Assembly: GCA_963559135.1 (NCBI GenBank)
Contig: CAUWJP010000008.1
Span: 29,320-93,319 of the forward strand
Reading direction: 5' to 3'
From: Sellimonas sp963559135
GTDB taxonomy: Bacteria > Bacillota > Clostridia > Lachnospirales > Lachnospiraceae
Length of the DNA: 64,000 bases
Part shown: positions 42,974 to 52,644 of the stretch, piece after piece
Numbering within the stretch: the first letter of the stretch is position 1
How the letters are laid out: each line of letters starts with the position of its first letter
Notes under the pieces: model-generated
The model's database searches: none
What the model was told of the DNA's origin: nothing
Seen by the model: the letters and a program-made list of their open reading frames with translations, nothing else
Made by a program: the position numbers and the translations under genes

Positions 42974-44047
42974 TTAGTTTTCCTGCATGTTCGCAAGCTT
43001 CGCCGCCTGATCGGCCGCGATCAGTGAATCGATGATTTCATCCAGATCGCCGTTTAATATGGTATCCAGCTTGTGAAGCGTCAGCTTGATCCGGTGGTCT
43101 GTCACACGACCCTGCGGGAAGTTATACGTCCGGATCTTCTCTGAACGATCTCCTGTTCCTACCTGGCTTCTTCTTGCCTCAGCCTCCGCGTCATGCTGCT
43201 TTGCCTGTTCCAGCTCGTAAAGTCTTGCACGCAGAACCTTGAGTGCTTTGTCCTTATTTTTCAACTGAGACTTCTCATCCTGACAGGAGATTACGATACC
43301 TGTCGGAATATGGGTCAGACGCACAGCCGAGTCTGTCGTATTGACACACTGTCCACCGTTTCCAGAAGCACGGAATACGTCAAATTTACAGTCGTTCATA
43401 TCGATATGAACATCCACTTCCTCTGCCTCAGGCATGATGGCAACTGTTATAGTTGATGTGTGAATTCTGCCACCGCTTTCCGTCTCAGGCACGCGCTGTA
43501 CACGGTGTACACCGCTTTCATATTTCAGTCTGGAATAAGCGCCTTGTCCTGAGATCATAAAGACTGCCTCCTTGAAACCGCCGATTCCATTCTCATTAAG
43601 TGAAATCATTTCACATTTCCATCTTCTTCGCTCTGCATAGTGGATATACATCCGGTAGATCTCTGCTGCAAACAGCGCAGCCTCATCTCCACCGGCGCCG
43701 GCACGGATCTCTACGATAACGTTCTTGTCATCATTCGGGTCTTTTGGAAGAAGCAGGATCTTCATTTCATGCTCCAGCTCTTCCACACGCTTTCTGGCGT
43801 CAGCAAGCTCTTCTTTCAGAAGCTCACGCATCTCCTCGTCCGACTCTTCTTCCAGCATGGCAAGGCTGTCCTCTATTGTCTCGTTACATTTTTTGTATTC
43901 TTTATATGCTTCTACAATCGGAGCCAGATCATTCTGCTCTTTCATCAGACTGCGGAACCGTGTCTGATCATTGACTACGTCCGGTTCCTGAAGTTCTCCC
44001 ATAATCTCTTCAAAACGAATCAGCAAATCGTCCAGTTTATCAAACAT
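42974..44047 (-). CDS. prfA: Peptide chain release factor 1
   Basis: 357 residues. Stop-codon recognition PET in HRVQRVPETESGGR and GGQ motif in ASGNGGQCVN. Releases peptides at UAA and UAG. Eight-base overlap with prmC, which methylates the GGQ Gln. Confidence 0.98.
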   Translation of the reverse strand: MFDKLDDLLIRFEEIMGELQEPDVVNDQTRFRSLMKEQNDLAPIVEAYKEYKKCNETIEDSLAMLEEESDEEMRELLKEELADARKRVEELEHEMKILLLPKDPNDDKNVIVEIRAGAGGDEAALFAAEIYRMYIHYAERRRWKCEMISLNENGIGGFKEAVFMISGQGAYSRLKYESGVHRVQRVPETESGGRIHTSTITVAIMPEAEEVDVHIDMNDCKFDVFRASGNGGQCVNTTDSAVRLTHIPTGIVISCQDEKSQLKNKDKALKVLRARLYELEQAKQHDAEAEARRSQVGTGDRSEKIRTYNFPQGRVTDHRIKLTLHKLDTILNGDLDEIIDSLIAADQAAKLANMQEN

Positions 44048-44921
44048 TTGTTAATTCCTCCTCATTTTCTCTTGCTTTATTGTACACGCCGCCTACTACA
44101 CGGTCAAGCCCTGCCAGATCCTTTTTTATCCAAACCTTGCTGTAGCCGGCCTCTTCCATCAATCTTCTGACATTCTCTGCCTGATCGTATCCAATTTCAA
44201 AAATCAGCATTCCCTGATGGTCAAAATACCTGCACGCCTCAGAAATGATGCGGCGGTAAAAATACAGTCCGTCTTCTTTTCCATCCAGTGCTTCATAAGG
44301 GTCATGCAGCCGGACCTCATCCTGAAGCTTTCGGATCTCCTCCGTCCGGATATAAGGGGGATTGGAAACAATCATATCGTACGTCCCCTCAATTTTCTCA
44401 AACAGATCGCTTTGCAAAAACTCGGCCCGTTCCTCCGGGATTCCAAGCAGACAGCGGTTCTCCTCCGCTGTTTTTAGCGCCATTTCCGAAAGATCAGATC
44501 CGGTTCCGGTCCGATTTTCATTCATTTTTAAAAGGCTTAACAGGATGCAGCCCGAGCCAGTGCATAGATCCAGAATCCGATTCGCTCCGGTCTCTTTCGC
44601 TTCCCGATCCGCCTCCTCCACAAGGATCTCCGTATCCTGTCTCGGAATAAGCACATGCTCATTTACGTGGAATTTATACCCCATAAACTCCTGCACACCC
44701 GTGATATGCTGAAGCGGGACACGGCTTTCACGCCTTCTTATGGCCTCCTCGTACTGCTTCCGGCACGATTCTTCCATCTCTTCTCCATCTCTTACAAAAT
44801 ACATGGCTCTGGAGATGCCGGATACATATTCCAGCAAAAGCCAGGCATCCAGATCATATTCCAAAATCCCGGCATGCTGCAACTGCTCTTTTCCCCAGTT
44901 CAGTACTTCCCGAAATGTCAT
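44040..44921 (-). CDS. prmC: Release factor glutamine N5-methyltransferase
   Basis: 293 residues. SAM motif ILDLCTGSGCILLSL and catalytic NPPYIR. Helical N-terminal RF-binding domain. Overlaps both neighbours by a few bases. Confidence 0.97.
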   Translation of the reverse strand: MTFREVLNWGKEQLQHAGILEYDLDAWLLLEYVSGISRAMYFVRDGEEMEESCRKQYEEAIRRRESRVPLQHITGVQEFMGYKFHVNEHVLIPRQDTEILVEEADREAKETGANRILDLCTGSGCILLSLLKMNENRTGTGSDLSEMALKTAEENRCLLGIPEERAEFLQSDLFEKIEGTYDMIVSNPPYIRTEEIRKLQDEVRLHDPYEALDGKEDGLYFYRRIISEACRYFDHQGMLIFEIGYDQAENVRRLMEEAGYSKVWIKKDLAGLDRVVGGVYNKARENEEELTNV

Positions 44922-45871
44922 ATAGCCTCCTCTTTTCTTCCTGCTTCTTCACGGGCCGGAAAATTTTCGGCCAGGTATGCTTTCCAATCAAAGACCGCCT
45001 CCACAGAAGCAATCGCAACCTCGATCATGCTGTCGTCTGGTTCCCTTGTTGTCAGTCTCTGAAGCATGAGTCCCGGTCTGCTCAGCAGATTGACTACCGC
45101 ATTATCACTGTTTCCCGCCAGCCGGATAATCTCATAGGAAATCCCCGCAATCACCGGAAGCAGCGCAATCCGAATCACAATCCGCAAGACATGAGACTCC
45201 GTCTGAACAAAAAACAAAAGGACAATTCCTACAATCATAACAAACATGAGGAAACTTGTCCCACACCGTTTGTGCTCTTTGGAACTGATTCTGACGTTGT
45301 CTACCGTAAGCGGAAGTCCATGCTCAATACAGTTGATACATTTATGCTCAGCACCATGATACTGGTACAGACGCCGGATATCCTCCATCCTGGAAATCAG
45401 CCAGATATAGCCAACAAAGATCAGAATCCGGATCACGCCTTCGAGAATCGTCCGGATCACATAGGACGGAATGACCACCTTCAACAGATCTGACAGAAAA
45501 TACGGAAGAACCATGAAAATAGCGATGGCAAGCAGAAAAGAAACCGCCATGATAATCCCGTTGATCACCTGGTCCAGCTTTTCCCTTTTTCTTGCCTCCT
45601 TCTCTGTCAGCACCTCTTCCTCTTCTTCCTCAAAGCCTGCTGACCACGTCAGCGTCTTCATACCCAGAATCATTGAATCGATAAAGTTGAAGATTCCACG
45701 GATAAATGGTGTTTTGAGCAGCTTCTGGTGGGAGCCGACAATACTTTTGTAATCATCCTGCTCCACAACGACCGTACCGTCCGGCTTCCTCACTGCCACA
45801 GCGTACCGGTCTTTATGTTTCATCATCACGCCTTCCAGAACCGCCTGTCCTCCTACATTTGATGACTTCAT
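44918..45871 (-). CDS. DUF1385-family membrane protein
   Basis: 317 residues. GGQAVLEGVMMKH at start, YHGAEHKCINCIEHG and SSKEHKRCGTSFLMF motifs of DUF1385, with ~4-5 membrane segments. Conserved His/Cys/Glu hint at a metal site. Consistently linked to prmC-prfA in clostridia; function unknown. Confidence 0.92.
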   Translation of the reverse strand: MKSSNVGGQAVLEGVMMKHKDRYAVAVRKPDGTVVVEQDDYKSIVGSHQKLLKTPFIRGIFNFIDSMILGMKTLTWSAGFEEEEEEVLTEKEARKREKLDQVINGIIMAVSFLLAIAIFMVLPYFLSDLLKVVIPSYVIRTILEGVIRILIFVGYIWLISRMEDIRRLYQYHGAEHKCINCIEHGLPLTVDNVRISSKEHKRCGTSFLMFVMIVGIVLLFFVQTESHVLRIVIRIALLPVIAGISYEIIRLAGNSDNAVVNLLSRPGLMLQRLTTREPDDSMIEVAIASVEAVFDWKAYLAENFPAREEAGRKEEAI

Positions 45872-45917
45872 TGAAACTCCTTCTCTGCTAAATAAACAAA
45901 TCTTTTCTCAAGTAACG

Positions 45918-45948
45918 AAAAAGAGCTGAGATATGAAAACCTCAGCCC
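45918..45948 (-). terminator. Terminator of rpmE
   Basis: GGGCTGAG with CTCAGCTC, ten-base loop, five Ts. Means rpmE can be transcribed alone. Confidence 0.8.
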
Positions 45949-45962
45949 TGTACTTCTGAATC

Positions 45963-46169
45963 TTATTTGCTTTCGATTCCGTATTTCTTGTTAAACTTGT
46001 CAACACGGCCACGAGCCTGAGTTGCTTTCTGCTGTCCTGTGTAGAATGGATGACATTTGGAGCAGATTTCAACATGGATATCTTCCTTTGTGGATCCTGT
46101 TACAAATGTATTCCCACAGTTGCATGTTACAGTTGCCTGATGATATGCTGGATGGATTCCTTCTTTCAT
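45963..46169 (-). CDS. rpmE: 50S ribosomal protein L31, zinc-binding type
   Basis: 68 residues from ATG 46169, behind AGAGGTGAAAATC. CNCGNTF and CSKCHPFYTG supply four Zn-binding cysteines (C+ form). Confidence 0.97.
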   Translation of the reverse strand: MKEGIHPAYHQATVTCNCGNTFVTGSTKEDIHVEICSKCHPFYTGQQKATQARGRVDKFNKKYGIESK

Positions 46170-46245
46170 GATTTTCACCTCTTCTTGCTTTTATTCGTCT
46201 CACACAGATTTCTCTGCGACTAATCGTCTTCTAAACAGCGGGTTT

Positions 46246-46274
46246 ATTGTATCATACCTGTTTTTGTTTTGCAA
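46246..46274 (-). promoter_or_regulatory. rpmE promoter
   Basis: Minus strand TTGCAA, 17 bases, TACAAT. A ~70-base leader follows with possible self-regulation. Confidence 0.65.
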
Positions 46275-46281
46275 CCCTTTT

Positions 46282-47661
46282 TTAAATAAACTTCATTTTT
46301 TTGACAGTCTGTACGAGTTCTGTATTGTGTTTTGTCCGGTTAAACAGATTCAGAATCGTATCAACCGCCTCATCGGACTTCATTCCATTGAGGGCGCGGC
46401 GCATAATGTAAACAGCCTCCTGCTCGTCCGGAGTCAGGAGCAGATCCTCCCGCCTTGTTCCGGATTTTGGAATGTCGATCGCCGGGAACATTCTCTTTTC
46501 TGAGAGTTTCCGATCAAGGACAAGCTCCATGTTTCCGGTTCCTTTAAATTCCTCGTAAATGACATCGTCCATTTTGCTTCCGGTATCTACAAGTGCCGTA
46601 GCAAGAATGGTGAGGCTTCCGCCCTCCCGCATGTTTCTTGCGGCTCCAAAGAAACGTTTTGGCATATGCAATGCCGCCGGATCCAGACCACCTGAAAGAG
46701 TACGTCCACTCGGAGGCACAACAAGGTTATAGGCTCTTGCAAGTCTTGTGATACTGTCAAGCAGGATGATAACATCCTTTTTGTGTTCAACCAGACGTTT
46801 TGCACGCTCAATCAGCATCTCGGACACTCTTTTATGGTGATCCGGAAGTTCATCAAAGGTAGAATAGATGACTTCCACATTTTTCCCGCGGATCGTCTCC
46901 TTAATATCAGTTACTTCTTCCGGACGCTCATCAATCAGAAGCACAAGCAGATGCATCTCTGGATTATTTCTCAAAACAGAGAGAGCCACTTCTTTCAAAA
47001 GTGTTGTCTTACCTGCTTTCGGAGGAGAGACAATCATTCCTCTCTGCCCTTTTCCGATCGGTGAAAGCAGATCCACAATCCGCATTGCTGTACTGCTTCT
47101 CTCATTTTCAAGTCTCAGACGCTCATTTGGGAAGATCGGTGTCATATCTTCAAAGTTTCTTCGTTTCACTGCAACTGCAGGCGGAAATCCATTGATCTTC
47201 GTCACAAACAACAGCGCACTGAATTTTTCAGACTGTGTCTTGATTCTTGTATTTCCAGAAACGATATCTCCTGTCTTAAGTCCGAATTTCCGGATCTGGG
47301 ACGGAGAAACATAGACATCATTCTCTCCAGGAAGATAGTTCTCACAACGGATAAATCCATATCCGTCCGGGAGTACTTCCAGAATTCCATGGGCTGTCAT
47401 ACCGCTGTCCAGATCAGACAGTTCCAGTCCGGCACCCTTTTCCCCTCTTGCGTCATCTTTCTGAATGTGCTCATGATCATGTCTGGTTTCTCTTACAGAT
47501 TCTATTTCCTCTGTTTTCTGTGTTTTTCTATCTTCTTCAAGAAGGCGTTCAATCAGATCCGATTTTTTCAACGCGGATGTTCCTTTAAGCCCCCTTGCTT
47601 TCGCCACATCTTTCAGTACTGCCAGTGAAAGCGTTTCGTATTTTTCTTTCATATCCATCAT
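46282..47661 (-). CDS. rho: Transcription termination factor Rho
   Basis: 459 residues. Rho-N LAVLKDVAKARGLKGTSALKKSDLIERLLEE, charged insert residues ~45-85, RNA-binding GYGFIRCENYLPGENDVYVSPSQIRKF, P-loop SPPKAGKTTLLKE, and DSITRLARAYN. Hexameric RNA helicase. Start chosen at first ATG after AAAGGAAAATAG; ATG 47652 is possible. Confidence 0.97.
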   Translation of the reverse strand: MMDMKEKYETLSLAVLKDVAKARGLKGTSALKKSDLIERLLEEDRKTQKTEEIESVRETRHDHEHIQKDDARGEKGAGLELSDLDSGMTAHGILEVLPDGYGFIRCENYLPGENDVYVSPSQIRKFGLKTGDIVSGNTRIKTQSEKFSALLFVTKINGFPPAVAVKRRNFEDMTPIFPNERLRLENERSSTAMRIVDLLSPIGKGQRGMIVSPPKAGKTTLLKEVALSVLRNNPEMHLLVLLIDERPEEVTDIKETIRGKNVEVIYSTFDELPDHHKRVSEMLIERAKRLVEHKKDVIILLDSITRLARAYNLVVPPSGRTLSGGLDPAALHMPKRFFGAARNMREGGSLTILATALVDTGSKMDDVIYEEFKGTGNMELVLDRKLSEKRMFPAIDIPKSGTRREDLLLTPDEQEAVYIMRRALNGMKSDEAVDTILNLFNRTKHNTELVQTVKKMKFI

Positions 47662-47734
47662 ATTCTATTTTCCTTTCTATTCTGGTCTCATGGGAAAAAA
47701 TAGTCTGACTCGACCTGACTGACTTAATACGTAA

Positions 47735-47763
47735 AGTATACATCACAATTTTCAAAATGAAAA
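47735..47763 (-). promoter_or_regulatory. rho promoter
   Basis: Minus strand TTTTCA, 17 bases, TATACT; ~70-base leader. Confidence 0.45.
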
Positions 47764-47784
47764 GTGTTTTTTCCAAAATTTAAT

Positions 47785-47813
47785 TGCGCCTCTGTTTTAA
47801 GAATGGTATGATT
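47785..47813 (+). promoter_or_regulatory. Malic enzyme promoter
   Basis: TTGCGC, 17 bases, TATGAT; a second TATAAT lies ~20 bases downstream without -35. Confidence 0.5.
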
Positions 47814-47854
47814 GAAGAAGTGTATATTATAATAGAGAAGAAAAGGTGAATAGT

Positions 47855-49015
47855 ATGGCTGAAAACAATACATTGGAAAAAGCACTGAAAATGCATGAAA
47901 TCTGGAACGGCAAGATCGAAACGACGGCAAAGGCTCATGTCCGTTCAAGGGAGGACCTTGCAGTGGCATATACGCCGGGAGTTGCTGAGCCTTGCAAAGT
48001 GATCGCTAAAGATCCGGAAGCAGTGTACAAATACACCATGAAGGCAAATACGGTTGCCGTTGTCTCCGATGGAAGCGCTGTTCTTGGTCTTGGCAATATC
48101 GGAGCCCGGGCCGCAATGCCAGTCATGGAGGGAAAAGCGGTTCTGTTTAAAGAGTTTGGACAGGTCAATGCAGTTCCGATCTGTCTGGACACTCAGGATA
48201 CCGAAGAGATTATCCGCACGGTAGTCAATATCGCTCCTGCTTTCGGCGGCATCAATCTGGAAGATATTTCCGCTCCGAGATGTTTCGAAATCGAAGAACG
48301 GTTAAAAGAGCTTCTGGACATTCCGGTCTTCCATGATGACCAGCATGGCACTGCCATTGTCGTTCTTGCAGGAGTCATCAATGCGTTAAAGGTTGTCGGA
48401 AAATCAAAGGAATCCTGCCGGGTTGTTGTAAACGGTGCAGGTTCCGCCGGAGTCGCTATTACAAAGCTGCTTTTGACCTATGGATTTTCCCATATTACCA
48501 TGTGTGATATCAATGGAACAATCTGTCGGGATACCGAGCATCTGAACTGGATGCAGAAACGGATGGCCGAACTGACAAATCCGGATCAGATACACGGTAC
48601 TCTTGCGGATGCATTAAAAGGCGCGGACATTTTTATTGGTGTTTCTGCTCCAAACATCGTTACCAAAGAGATGGTTGCATCCATGAATACAGATTCTATC
48701 CTCTTTGCCATGGCAAATCCGGTACCGGAAATCATGCCGGATCTGGCAAAGGAAGCCGGAGCAAGGGTAGTCGGAACCGGACGGAGCGATTTTCCGAATC
48801 AGGTGAATAACGTAATCGCATTTCCTGGCATCTTCCGGGGCGCCCTTGAGGGACGTGCTTCCCAGATCACGGAAGAAATGAAGCTGGCTGCTGCCAATGC
48901 CATCGCTTCTCTTGTTCCGGAGGAAGAATTGAGCGAAACCAACATTCTTCCGGAAGCATTTGACCCGCGTGTAGCTGATGCCGTAAGCGAAGCTATCAAG
49001 GCTCTGATTCCATAA
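47855..49015 (+). CDS. NAD(P)-dependent malic enzyme
   Basis: 386 residues; ATG 47855 follows AAAGGTGAATAGT. YTPGVAEPC, FHDDQHGTAIVVLAGV (metal), GAGSAGVAITKL (Rossmann), NPVPEIMP. Oxidative decarboxylation of malate to pyruvate. Next gene begins one base later. Confidence 0.95.
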   Translation: MAENNTLEKALKMHEIWNGKIETTAKAHVRSREDLAVAYTPGVAEPCKVIAKDPEAVYKYTMKANTVAVVSDGSAVLGLGNIGARAAMPVMEGKAVLFKEFGQVNAVPICLDTQDTEEIIRTVVNIAPAFGGINLEDISAPRCFEIEERLKELLDIPVFHDDQHGTAIVVLAGVINALKVVGKSKESCRVVVNGAGSAGVAITKLLLTYGFSHITMCDINGTICRDTEHLNWMQKRMAELTNPDQIHGTLADALKGADIFIGVSAPNIVTKEMVASMNTDSILFAMANPVPEIMPDLAKEAGARVVGTGRSDFPNQVNNVIAFPGIFRGALEGRASQITEEMKLAAANAIASLVPEEELSETNILPEAFDPRVADAVSEAIKALIP

Positions 49016-49016
49016 G

Positions 49017-49955
49017 ATGGATACGACTGTACGTTGGGGCGAAAAGCGGTACTATTCGCTGGATTATTATATCAAAGAGACCTTCCATGAAAAGCTTTAC
49101 AAGCTGTCCTTAAATGCCGGCTGTACCTGTCCGAACCGTGACGGCACCTGCGGCACCCGTGGCTGTATCTTTTGCAGCCGGGGAGGAAGCGGCGATTTCG
49201 CGGCAGACGTTTCTCTTTCCATCCCGGAACAGCTCCGGGTGGAAAAAGAAAAAAGGAAATCCAAATATTCCGGACATTCTTATATTGCATATTTTCAGGC
49301 CTACACAAATACATATGGTCCTTTGGAAGTTCTGGAAAAGGCATTTACCCAGGCTTTGGCGGATCCGGAGGTGAAGGTGCTTTCCATTGCCACCCGCCCG
49401 GACTGTCTCTCTGCGGAAATCCTTGATCTTCTTAGGCGGCTCGCCCAGATCAAACCGGTCTGGATCGAGCTTGGCCTTCAGACGATTCATGAATCGACAG
49501 CTGATTTTATCCGGAGAGGGTATTCCCTTCCGGTCTTTGAGGAGGCATTGAAGAAACTCCGTGCCCTTGGTCTTTCTGTGATTGTACATACGATTTTATA
49601 TCTGCCCGGTGAATCTGAGGCGGATATGTTGGAAACAATAGAGTATCTGAACAGACAGGATATCCAGGGAGTCAAGCTTCAGCTGCTCCACGTACTCAGG
49701 GATACTGATCTGTACGACTATTATCTGGAGCACCCCTTTTTTCTTCCATCTATGGAAGAGTATCTGGAATTTCTGGGAACCTGCCTGTGCCGTCTCAGAC
49801 CTGATATTGTTATCCATCGTCTGACCGGCGACGGCCCAAAATCGCTGCTTATCTCTCCTCTCTGGACAGGAAACAAGCGGCTTGTTCTCAATCAGATGGG
49901 AAAACATTTCAAAGAAAGAGATATCTGGCAGGGTAAACACTACCACGCTCTTTAG
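49017..49955 (+). CDS. Radical SAM protein of TIGR01212/YtqA-YhcC family
   Basis: 312 residues. Cluster region CTCPNRDGTCGTRGCIFC, RPDCLSAEILDLL, WIELGLQTIHESTADFIRRG, and GDGPKSLLISPLW at end. Family proposed to act on tRNA or metabolites; not settled. Coupled to the malic enzyme gene. Confidence 0.9.
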   Translation: MDTTVRWGEKRYYSLDYYIKETFHEKLYKLSLNAGCTCPNRDGTCGTRGCIFCSRGGSGDFAADVSLSIPEQLRVEKEKRKSKYSGHSYIAYFQAYTNTYGPLEVLEKAFTQALADPEVKVLSIATRPDCLSAEILDLLRRLAQIKPVWIELGLQTIHESTADFIRRGYSLPVFEEALKKLRALGLSVIVHTILYLPGESEADMLETIEYLNRQDIQGVKLQLLHVLRDTDLYDYYLEHPFFLPSMEEYLEFLGTCLCRLRPDIVIHRLTGDGPKSLLISPLWTGNKRLVLNQMGKHFKERDIWQGKHYHAL

Positions 49956-49970
49956 AAAGGAGTATGCACT

Positions 49971-50483
49971 ATGTCAGAAACATTTACGCTTTACAAACTG
50001 ATCATTTTGTACATGCTCAGCAAGGTGGATTTTCCTCTTGCAAACGCTCAGATTTCCGATTTTGTTCTTGGAAAAGGATATACGACTTACTTTACCCTTC
50101 AAAAGGCACTCTCCGAGCTCACCGAGTCCGGTCTGATCCGAGAGGAGACAACGCACAACCGTACGATGTACCATTTGACCGAAGAAGGAGCCGAATCGAT
50201 CTGCTTTTTTGAGAATAAAATTTCAGACGCCATTAAAGATGATATTGAGGACTTTTTTGTTGAGAAAAAGTTTTCACTGAAAAATGAAGTCTCTGTGAAA
50301 TCCGATTACTATCGAAATACAAACGGAGAATTCTCAGTCCACTGCCAGGTGATCGAGCACTCTATGCCTCTGATCGATCTGACCGTTACGGTCCCTTCCC
50401 GTGAGGAGGCTGAAACCATGGCTGCGAACTGGGCTGCAAAGAATCAGGAAATCTACGCCTACATCATGACACATTTGCTGTAA
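49971..50483 (+). CDS. DUF4364-family protein
   Basis: 170 residues. LYKLIILYMLSKVDFPLANAQISDF and wing TTHNRTMYHLTEEG give a winged-helix domain; C-terminal half alpha/beta. DUF4364, probable regulator. Third gene of operon. Confidence 0.88.
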   Translation: MSETFTLYKLIILYMLSKVDFPLANAQISDFVLGKGYTTYFTLQKALSELTESGLIREETTHNRTMYHLTEEGAESICFFENKISDAIKDDIEDFFVEKKFSLKNEVSVKSDYYRNTNGEFSVHCQVIEHSMPLIDLTVTVPSREEAETMAANWAAKNQEIYAYIMTHLL

Positions 50484-50497
50484 TTTTAATATAAAAA

Positions 50498-50548
50498 ATC
50501 CCGTGAGATTCCGGTTTTCAGATCCTGAACTCTCACGGGATTCTTTTT
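50498..50548. terminator. Bidirectional terminator
   Basis: ATCCCGTGAGA with TCTCACGGGAT, T-runs on both strands. Confidence 0.85.
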
Positions 50549-50578
50549 CATATGATATTCCGGGGTACACCCTCTTCT

Positions 50579-51895
50579 TTACTGGTTCCTGATATAGGAA
50601 AGCCAGTCTTTTAGTTCTTTTTCTTTTCCCAGGTCTCCCGGATGGTAAAATACGCTTCCCTTGATTTCATCCGGAAGATACTGCTGGTCAACATAGTGGT
50701 TCGGATAATCGTGTGCATACCGGTATCCGATTCCATGTCCAAGCTGTTCATGTCCTCCATAATGAGCATCCTGCAGATGTACAGGAACTGTTGTCTTTTT
50801 GCTTTTCACACTTTCCATCGCCTCGGAAACAGCCCGTACCGCAGAGTTGCTCTTCGGAGCTGATGCCACGTAAAGCACGGCCTGAGACAGAATAATCTGT
50901 GCCTCTGGCATCCCGATCCGCTCCACAGCCTGGGCTGCCGACACTGCCACGGTAAGTGCCATCGGATCCGCATTCCCCACATCTTCCGATGCACAGATCA
51001 TGATTCTGCGGGCAATAAACCGGATATCCTCTCCGGCATAGAGCATCTTTGCAAGATAGTACACCGCAGCATCCGGATCGGACCCCCGCATGCTTTTGAT
51101 AAATGCGGAAATAGTATCATAATGATTGTCTCCGTCCTTATCGTAACGGACTACTCTTTTCTGGATGCACTCAGACACAACATCCAGTGTCAGATGAATA
51201 AACCCGTCACTGCTTCTTTCGGTCGTCAGCACGGCAAGCTCCACCGCATTAAGCGCCAGTCTGGCATCGCCCCCAGACATGTCCGCCAGAAACGCACTGG
51301 CATCCGAATCGATCTTAGCGTGATAGCTTCCCATTCCCTTTTTCTCGTCATAGACGGCCCGATGGATCAGCATTTCCACATCCTCTTTTGACAGCGGCTT
51401 TAGTTCAAAGACAGTAGATCGGGAAATCAGCGCCCGGTTCACTTCAAAATATGGGTTCTCCGTGGTAGCCCCGATCAAGATCACCGTACCATCCTCCACA
51501 AACGGCAGGAGGTAATCCTGTTGTCCTTTGTTAAACCGGTGGATCTCATCGATAAACAGAATCGTCTTCTGCTGATACATTCCTCTTGCCTTTTTTGCCT
51601 CTTCCACCACTGCTTCCATGTCCTTTTTCCCGGCAACCGTCGCATTGATCTGGCAGAATCTTGCACTTGTGGCATTGGCAATAACTTTGGCAAGCGTTGT
51701 TTTTCCTGTTCCCGGCGGGCCGTAAAAAATGACGGAACTTAACTTGTCCGCCTTGATTGCACGGTAAAGCAACTTATCCTTTCCGATAATATGCTGCTGT
51801 CCTGCCACTTCTTCCAGTGTCTCCGGCCTGAGTCTTGACGCAAGCGGCGACTCTGTCTCTTTTTGCTTTTCCCTTGCATATTCAAATAAATCCAT
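50579..51895 (-). CDS. rarA: Replication-associated recombination protein RarA (MgsA)
   Basis: 438 residues from ATG 51895, behind GGGAGGGAGACAG. AAA+ Walker A GPPGTGKT, FIDEIHRFNKGQQD, sensor TTENPYFEVNRALISR, C-terminal HLQDAHYGGHEQLGHGIGYRYAHDY. Acts at stalled forks. Two bases after tcdA. Confidence 0.96.
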   Translation of the reverse strand: MDLFEYAREKQKETESPLASRLRPETLEEVAGQQHIIGKDKLLYRAIKADKLSSVIFYGPPGTGKTTLAKVIANATSARFCQINATVAGKKDMEAVVEEAKKARGMYQQKTILFIDEIHRFNKGQQDYLLPFVEDGTVILIGATTENPYFEVNRALISRSTVFELKPLSKEDVEMLIHRAVYDEKKGMGSYHAKIDSDASAFLADMSGGDARLALNAVELAVLTTERSSDGFIHLTLDVVSECIQKRVVRYDKDGDNHYDTISAFIKSMRGSDPDAAVYYLAKMLYAGEDIRFIARRIMICASEDVGNADPMALTVAVSAAQAVERIGMPEAQIILSQAVLYVASAPKSNSAVRAVSEAMESVKSKKTTVPVHLQDAHYGGHEQLGHGIGYRYAHDYPNHYVDQQYLPDEIKGSVFYHPGDLGKEKELKDWLSYIRNQ

Positions 51896-51897
51896 CT

Positions 51898-52629
51898 TTA
51901 TCTGTCTCCCTCCCGGCATCCACTCAATTTACGTATCACTTCTCCCGCGATCATTAAGCCGGCTACAGGCGGAACAAAGGAGATACTGCCCGGAAGCGAT
52001 CTTCTTACTCCCTTATCCTCTTCTGGCACCCGTCCGGAAATATCTACCGGCTTTTCTTTGGAATACAACACCGTAAGGCTATCCACTCCCCGCTTTTTCA
52101 GTTCCTTTCGCATCACGCGGCACAGCGGGCATACGGATGTATTTCGGATGTCATCAATCTCAAACATCTCCGGATGTAGCTTGTTTCCGGTTCCCATACT
52201 GCTGATCAACGGGATCTGATGCTCTTTCGCATACTGTACCACCGCAAGCTTTGCCGTCACAGTATCGATGGCATCCACGATATAATCCGGACGAATCTCA
52301 AACACCCGTTTCAGATTCTCTTCCAGTACAAACTCTTCGTAGGTCGTTACCTGAATCTCCGGTGAAATATCAGCGATCTTTGCTTTCATGACTTTCGTTT
52401 TATACTGTCCGACCGTACTGTGAAGAGCAATAGACTGCCTGTTGATATTTGTCAAAGATACCTTGTCATGGTCAACAAGAATCAAATGACCTACACCGCT
52501 TCTGGCCAGCGCCTCAATACAGTGTGAGCCCACACCACCTACCCCAAGCACGGTAACACAGGAGTGTCTCAGCCTGTCCATTCCTTCTGTTCCTAATAAT
52601 AATTCTGTCCTCGAAAATTCATGCAGCAT
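51898..52629 (-). CDS. tcdA: tRNA threonylcarbamoyladenosine dehydratase, TcdA
   Basis: 243 residues. E1-like GVGGVGSHCIEALARSGVGHLILVDHDKVSLTNINRQ, DAIDTVTAKL, CPLCRVMRKELKKRGV, and late GSISFVPPVAGLMIAGEVIRKL. Makes cyclic t6A on tRNA. Confidence 0.94.
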   Translation of the reverse strand: MLHEFSRTELLLGTEGMDRLRHSCVTVLGVGGVGSHCIEALARSGVGHLILVDHDKVSLTNINRQSIALHSTVGQYKTKVMKAKIADISPEIQVTTYEEFVLEENLKRVFEIRPDYIVDAIDTVTAKLAVVQYAKEHQIPLISSMGTGNKLHPEMFEIDDIRNTSVCPLCRVMRKELKKRGVDSLTVLYSKEKPVDISGRVPEEDKGVRRSLPGSISFVPPVAGLMIAGEVIRKLSGCREGDR

Positions 52630-52644
52630 GTTATTTCACTTTCC